Translations under genes and position numbers: made by a program | Notes under the pieces: generated by a model | Seen by the model: only the letters and a program-made list of their open reading frames with translations | Database searches by the model: none | What the model was told of the DNA's origin: nothing | Part shown: positions 16,758 through 20,230 of the stretch, piece after piece | How positions within the stretch are numbered: position 1 is the first letter of the stretch | Layout of the letters: the number at the start of each line of letters is the position of its first letter | Source of the DNA: Chara braunii | Taxonomy: Eukaryota; Streptophyta; Charophyceae; Charales; Characeae | Assembly (NCBI GenBank): GCA_003427395.1 | Contig: BFEA01000003.1 | Location: 3,567,684-3,587,913, forward strand | Reading direction: 5' to 3' | Length of the DNA: 20,230 nt

Positions 16758-17935
16758 AACGATCTGAGCGGACTTTCGAAGCTAAGGAGGATGGAGTGCG
16801 AGGATTGAGCCCCTCACAAGGCCATTAGGCCTCAGCAGCCGACGCCAGTTGGGCCCCTAGCAAGCATCATGTTCTCCCTAAGTGAAGGCAAACCCTTATT
16901 TTTCCTGTGCAGCCTTTTTCAGGCCAGGTCAGAACTTGGGCGCGCCAGAGATTTACCACGTGGCAGTTGGTTGAGAGGCCCAGCATGCTGTGTGACCAAG
17001 GACTCACAAGACTTCCAGGGTCTTCCAGGCAGCAATGTGGCTCCAGGCCTTTTGTCCAATCAGAGAGCAGCGAGTGACGTGAGCCACGTCGCACAGTTGG
17101 GTGTGGCGTAACTTTTCTGGTCCCAGGCCGCTATCTGAATGGACCTGGGAGCCGACACTTTGGCCCAACGCCAGGCTACTGGGTACTCGGCCTCCAGGTC
17201 AGGGCTGCTGGGAGTGCGCAGCACTTTCCATGTAGGAAAGTGCCCAGCACCCAGCCAGTCATTCAGGATAGCAACCTGGCGGCCACGCTGCTGGATTGGG
17301 GCGAGCAGGCTGCTGGGGCGCTGGCCAGAGGGCGCATGCGTGCGCTAGTGGTGGAAGTCGTGGCGCTGCTGGAAGGTAGCTAGCGAGGAAGCCATAGCCG
17401 GCTTGCCTCGCTGATGCCGCTGTGGGTGATGGTGATCTTTGGGTAGGAGGCACACATGGTGGGTAAGAAGGTGATGAGAGGAGAGAGAGAGAGAGAGGAG
17501 ACACATATCTGATGTGTATGCGCCAGTCTGCATCGGTGACTTCTTCATGTGCATTGGTCTTCGACTGGAAGTGTTCCTGGTTGCTTCGTCACTTAGTTGT
17601 AGGCTAGTATAGGTTCTGAAGTAGTGGTAGGCTGGGCGCTGAGCGCCAATCAAGAAGGGTGGCATTGGATACAGTGTTGATGGTGGCGAGAAGAGGCTGT
17701 TTGAGTTCATTGTATTGCTCTTATTTGGCTTGTATCTAAGTCCATCCTGCTTTGTGCTTGGGACACGACTATCTGGTCTTCCATGTAATGTTGCAATTTG
17801 GTTTTCTGTGTATCGCTCTCACTCATTTTCCTTGCAGGTTGTTCATTCGGGTGGAAAAGGGTTTGTTATGGGTGCAAGCCAGAAACACTAAGAAATCTTG
17901 AGCAGAAAAGATGGCAAGACGGCAACTGAATCATT
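16758..17935 (+). other. Region downstream of element B, no gene
   Basis: This region probably includes the 3' untranslated part and LTR of element B, but no matching copy lies upstream of 11715, so I cannot call an LTR. It contains a hairpin with stem 17222-17229/17235-17242, a GA-rich tract near 17479-17501, a GGCGC/GCGCC hairpin at 17635-17647, and a splice-acceptor-like TTTCCTTGCAG near 17828-17838. Short open frames on both strands show no family. Confidence 0.45.
17056..17090 (+). promoter_or_regulatory. Promoter-like CCAAT box and paired ACGT elements
   Basis: CCAAT (17056-17060) lies 15 bases before GACGTG-AGC-CACGTC (17076-17090), a perfect 6-base inverted repeat with two ACGT cores of the kind bound by plant bZIP factors. 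The combination suggests a U3-like promoter, perhaps of element B's LTR. Function is inference. Confidence 0.35.
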
Positions 17936-18277
17936 TTGAAAAAAATGTTTAAACAACACAGTTATCAGACCACAACTGTGCGTGTCATCGCAGGGTGCTT
18001 TTTTTTTTTTTTTTTAAAGGATGCTTCAAGAAGTGGCACTACTGGTGTTGTTCGAGGGTCTCCTGATGTCCTTAATCTGACAGTGTGTCGATGTTTAGTG
18101 GGCCTGATGTTATTATCAGGTGACCTTATCCAGCAGACGCTCATCTGGGTAACACTACACAGCACAGACTATACAGAGGTAATACTATTGTATAGCGTGT
18201 GCTTCGTGTTGATTTATAGATGTAAAGCTGTTTCAATTTTGGATCTGCTCATCTGCGTGGAAAAGGGGTTGTTGTGG

Positions 18278-18745
18278 TGACAGTTTACAACACGCATGCA
18301 CACAGACACATGAGTAAAAGTCCGTTGAAACAGTCGGCACAGTCATGTTTTTTTTTTCTGTGGAATTGTGTATAGCGAACATGACAACACACACGCACGA
18401 GCCAGTGAAAGTTGTTACGGTGACAGTTTACAACACACATGCACACAGACACATGAGAAAAAGTCCGATGAAACAGTCGGCACAGTCATGTTTTTTTTTT
18501 TTTCTGTGGAATTGTGTATAACGAACATGACGACACACAAGCACGGAGTCAGTGACAGTCCGATGAAATGGTCTGGCACAATCATGCTTTTCTTTGGGGG
18601 TTGTGTACAGCAAGGATGACATCAGACACACGCTCATAGACTGTTGGGGTTGAACCTCCTGATGAGTCGGTGAAAGTCAGACTAAATGGTCTGGCATAGT
18701 CATGCTTTTCTAGTGGACTTATTTAAAGCGAACATGACAGACTAG
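18278..18745. repeat. Degenerate tandem satellite, ~143-base unit
   Basis: Two near-complete units start at 18278 and 18421 (143 apart), each with TGACAGTTTACAACAC, CATGCACACAGACACATGAG, a GAAACAGTCGGCACAGTCATG motif, a T run and TGTGGAATTGTGTATA. Shorter, more diverged copies of the GGTCTGGCA(C/T)A(A/G)TCATGC core follow near 18570 and 18690. Another copy lies at 19250-19330. Confidence 0.85.
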
Positions 18746-18756
18746 TTTCTTAAAGG

Positions 18757-18896
18757 ACCAGTACATGCCAGCCATCGGCCGTGGGCTCCTTTCGGAGGCT
18801 GCCTGCCGCCGATGTATTTTATCGACGGTGCACGGGCCTCTGAAATTTTAGGAGAGGCTCAATCACATTCTCAACTTGGCTGGGGCCATGTACTGG
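18757..18896. repeat. Small TIR-flanked segment (MITE-like)
   Basis: Left end 18757-18773 (ACCAGTACATGCCAGCC) is nearly the reverse complement of 18878-18896 (GGCTGGGGCCATGTACTGG), differing by an extra GG/CC pair. The ~140-base interior has a GGCTCC/GGAGGC hairpin near 18785-18800 and a CCGCCGAT/ATCGACGG pairing near 18806-18830. No transposase is present. No clear target duplication was seen. Confidence 0.55.
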
Positions 18897-19249
18897 CGGT
18901 TTAAAGCATCAGCACATGGGCACCTGGGCCGCGGGCCTGACACCTCAAATTGTGGAGGCGCAAAACCCAAACGCCACCGCCGATCGAATTTATCAACGGC
19001 GGGCCCAGTGTTTGACGTTTCGGCCTCGTTTTCTTGTGGCGACAAGTTTCGGACTGCAAGGCTGAGGCCGTGTACTTGTGGTTCAAGACTTACTGCCATT
19101 CTTCTCACGGGTTTGGACCAACAGTCTGCTACGATTGCAGGGTTGGCGTGAGTGAAGCCGACCACTTTTCTTTCTCTATAGGGCATTGATAACTCTGTGT
19201 GACGAGGTGAGTCGTTATCCATCAGTCAAATGCATGCTAGGCAAGCGAC
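18897..19249. other. GC-rich spacer with second CCGCCGAT hairpin
   Basis: No gene. It contains CCGCCGAT...ATCAACGGCGG near 18978-19004, echoing the pairing in the TIR segment just upstream, so the two stretches may share a repeat origin. Confidence 0.4.
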
Positions 19250-19330
19250 AGGTTCAACCTCCTGACCGATAAGTTGGTGAAAGTTGACCAAACAGCCTGG
19301 CACAGTCATGCGAACACGACAACGCACACA
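19250..19330. repeat. Isolated diverged satellite copy
   Basis: GGTTCAACCTCCTGA, GTGAAAGTTGACCAAACAG and CTGGCACAGTCATGC match the copy at 18648-18710 in the same order and orientation. The intervening sequence thus looks inserted into, or between, satellite units. Confidence 0.7.
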
Positions 19331-19364
19331 GCGCACACACACACACAAACACACAAACAGACAT
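19331..19364. repeat. CA-rich microsatellite
   Basis: CACACA-type repeat interrupted by AA and AG. Confidence 0.75.
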
Positions 19365-19960
19365 GCATGTAAATTCCTATGCAGGTGAAGGTACTATGGG
19401 AAGCCTAGTTTTCCCTTGCAAGAGCACAGCGTCTGTGCTGCCCCACTCCAGCATCCAGCATTGTACTAAAGTTGAGAGTGAACCACACTGCAGTGCAAGC
19501 ACTTCCATCCTCTCGTTTTTTTGTCCTTTTGCTTTACGGCCCCCTCCCCCCCCCTCTCTTTTGAATACGAGGCCTTGGGGCTGCAGTTCTTTTACACCTT
19601 TTTTTTTGTTTTGTTTTGTTTTACGAGAGTCTAGAGACAAAAATCTGCACATTATGGGCCGGAATCCACCAGATTATTAGAAGAAGACCAAATGTCTCAC
19701 CTGAGAAAGTATACCTTCTGTCTCCTTTTCATCCTCAGCAGATAAAGTTGCCTCGAGGCCATGTGCGCGCAGTGCTCTGCATGGTATGAGCCAAAGAAGG
19801 GAAGATGAACATCAGCTCAGATGGAGAACAATTCTGACAAACATAACTGAAGTTGGTCTAGTGTAAGGAATGGATGTGCAATTTTTATGTCCAATCATAA
19901 ATTTCTACATAGCTTAGCCCTTGTTCAGGTGGGGGTTAACGGAGGGTCCGCTGCTACACA
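19365..19960. other. Spacer with C/T homopolymer tracts, no gene
   Basis: A C-rich and T-rich tract lies at about 19514-19562, and a TTTTG-type run near 19600-19622. Open frames are under 110 codons and have low-complexity composition. No RNA gene or known domain is recognised. Confidence 0.5.
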
Positions 19961-20230
19961 TGACGAGGAGGAGAAAGAAGTAGAAGAGGAGGAGGAGGAG
20001 GAGGAGGAGGAGGAGTAGGAGGAGTAGGAGGATGGCGACAAGGAGGAGGAGGAAGAAGAATAAGAAGAGGAGGAAGAAGAATAAGAAGAGGAGGAATATG
20101 AGGAGTGGGAATAGGCGATGGAGGAAGAGGAAGAGGAGGAAGAAGAAGAAGAGGAGGAGGAGGAGGAGGAGGAAGAAGAAGAAGAGGAGGAGGAGGAGGA
20201 GGAGGAGGAGGAGGAGGAGGAGGAGGAGGA
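19961..20230 (+). repeat. GAG/GAA polypurine microsatellite
   Basis: Almost pure purine strand of GAG, GAA and GGA triplets running to the window end, interrupted by TAG/TAA and a few short breaks. It has no stop-free long frame on the plus strand until the last ~100 bases, so it is read as a microsatellite and not as coding for an acidic protein. Confidence 0.9.

Noticed and set aside
17345-17710. 121-residue minus-strand frame downstream of element B
   Set aside because: Low-complexity Ser/Leu/His composition from the GA-rich tract; no domain or start context.
17828-17850. Possible intron acceptor (pyrimidines then TTGCAG)
   Set aside because: No matching donor or coding exon can be identified nearby.
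17936-18280. 114-residue frame with a poly-Phe run
   Set aside because: It is built on a T homopolymer and borders the satellite; no family resemblance.
18278-18745. Possible CRISPR-like array
   Set aside because: The repeats are long, diverged and directly tandem, without unique spacers of constant length, in a eukaryotic context.
18876-19222. Overlapping frames on both strands in GC-rich DNA, including one with CPCADALNRQ
   Set aside because: They overlap the CCGCCGAT hairpin repeat and each other in opposite strands; no recognisable domain.

Overview
The window looks like intergenic DNA from a large, repeat-rich plant-type (streptophyte) nuclear genome. I see no credible host gene, tRNA, rRNA or CRISPR. 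The dominant content is two decayed Ty3/gypsy LTR retrotransposons in tandem, both on the + strand. The lineage is inferred from the plant-style initiator-Met tRNA primer-binding sequence, the Ty3/gypsy pol order with a chromodomain-like integrase tail, and the microsatellites. A charophyte alga or early-diverging land plant would fit, but the sequence alone does not settle it.

Layout. 1-1646: A/T homopolymers, a region of mixed direct and inverted repeats (181-800), a cluster of GC-rich hairpins (811-922), a 26-base poly(A) tract and featureless DNA. 1647-10812: element A. It has a 5' LTR starting at 1647, a block (2745-3342) in which the U5 end, primer-binding site and leader lie in reverse orientation, then leader, gag, protease, RT, RNase H, integrase and chromodomain-like tail, a purine tract at 9821-9830 and a 3' LTR at 9834-10812. 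Nearly all of gag-pol is in one frame up to mid-integrase, broken by in-frame stops and a few frameshifts. 10813-11714: spacer with two strong fold-back sequences and an ATTT microsatellite. 11715-16757: element B, a different Ty3/gypsy family. Its gag has a clean CCHC knuckle, followed by a linker, protease, a fragmented RT that keeps its catalytic motif, an almost completely deleted RNase H, integrase and a chromodomain-like tail. I could not find its LTRs. 16758-20230: promoter-like and pyrimidine-rich sequence, a degenerate satellite with a ~143-base unit, a small TIR-flanked segment, CA repeats and a ~270-base GAG/GAA purine tract.

How the parts relate. Each element would have encoded Gag (particle), protease (processing), RT/RNase H (cDNA synthesis primed by tRNA-iMet in element A) and integrase with a C-terminal chromodomain-like module (insertion). 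Neither can do this now. Element A has lost catalytic Asp residues in protease and RT, and its primer-binding site points the wrong way. Element B has lost RNase H and the integrase catalytic Glu.

The most interesting observation is the apparent local inversion inside element A's 5' end. It leaves ~180-base LTR ends facing each other 7.3 kb apart. I found no evidence of a wholly new coding system.
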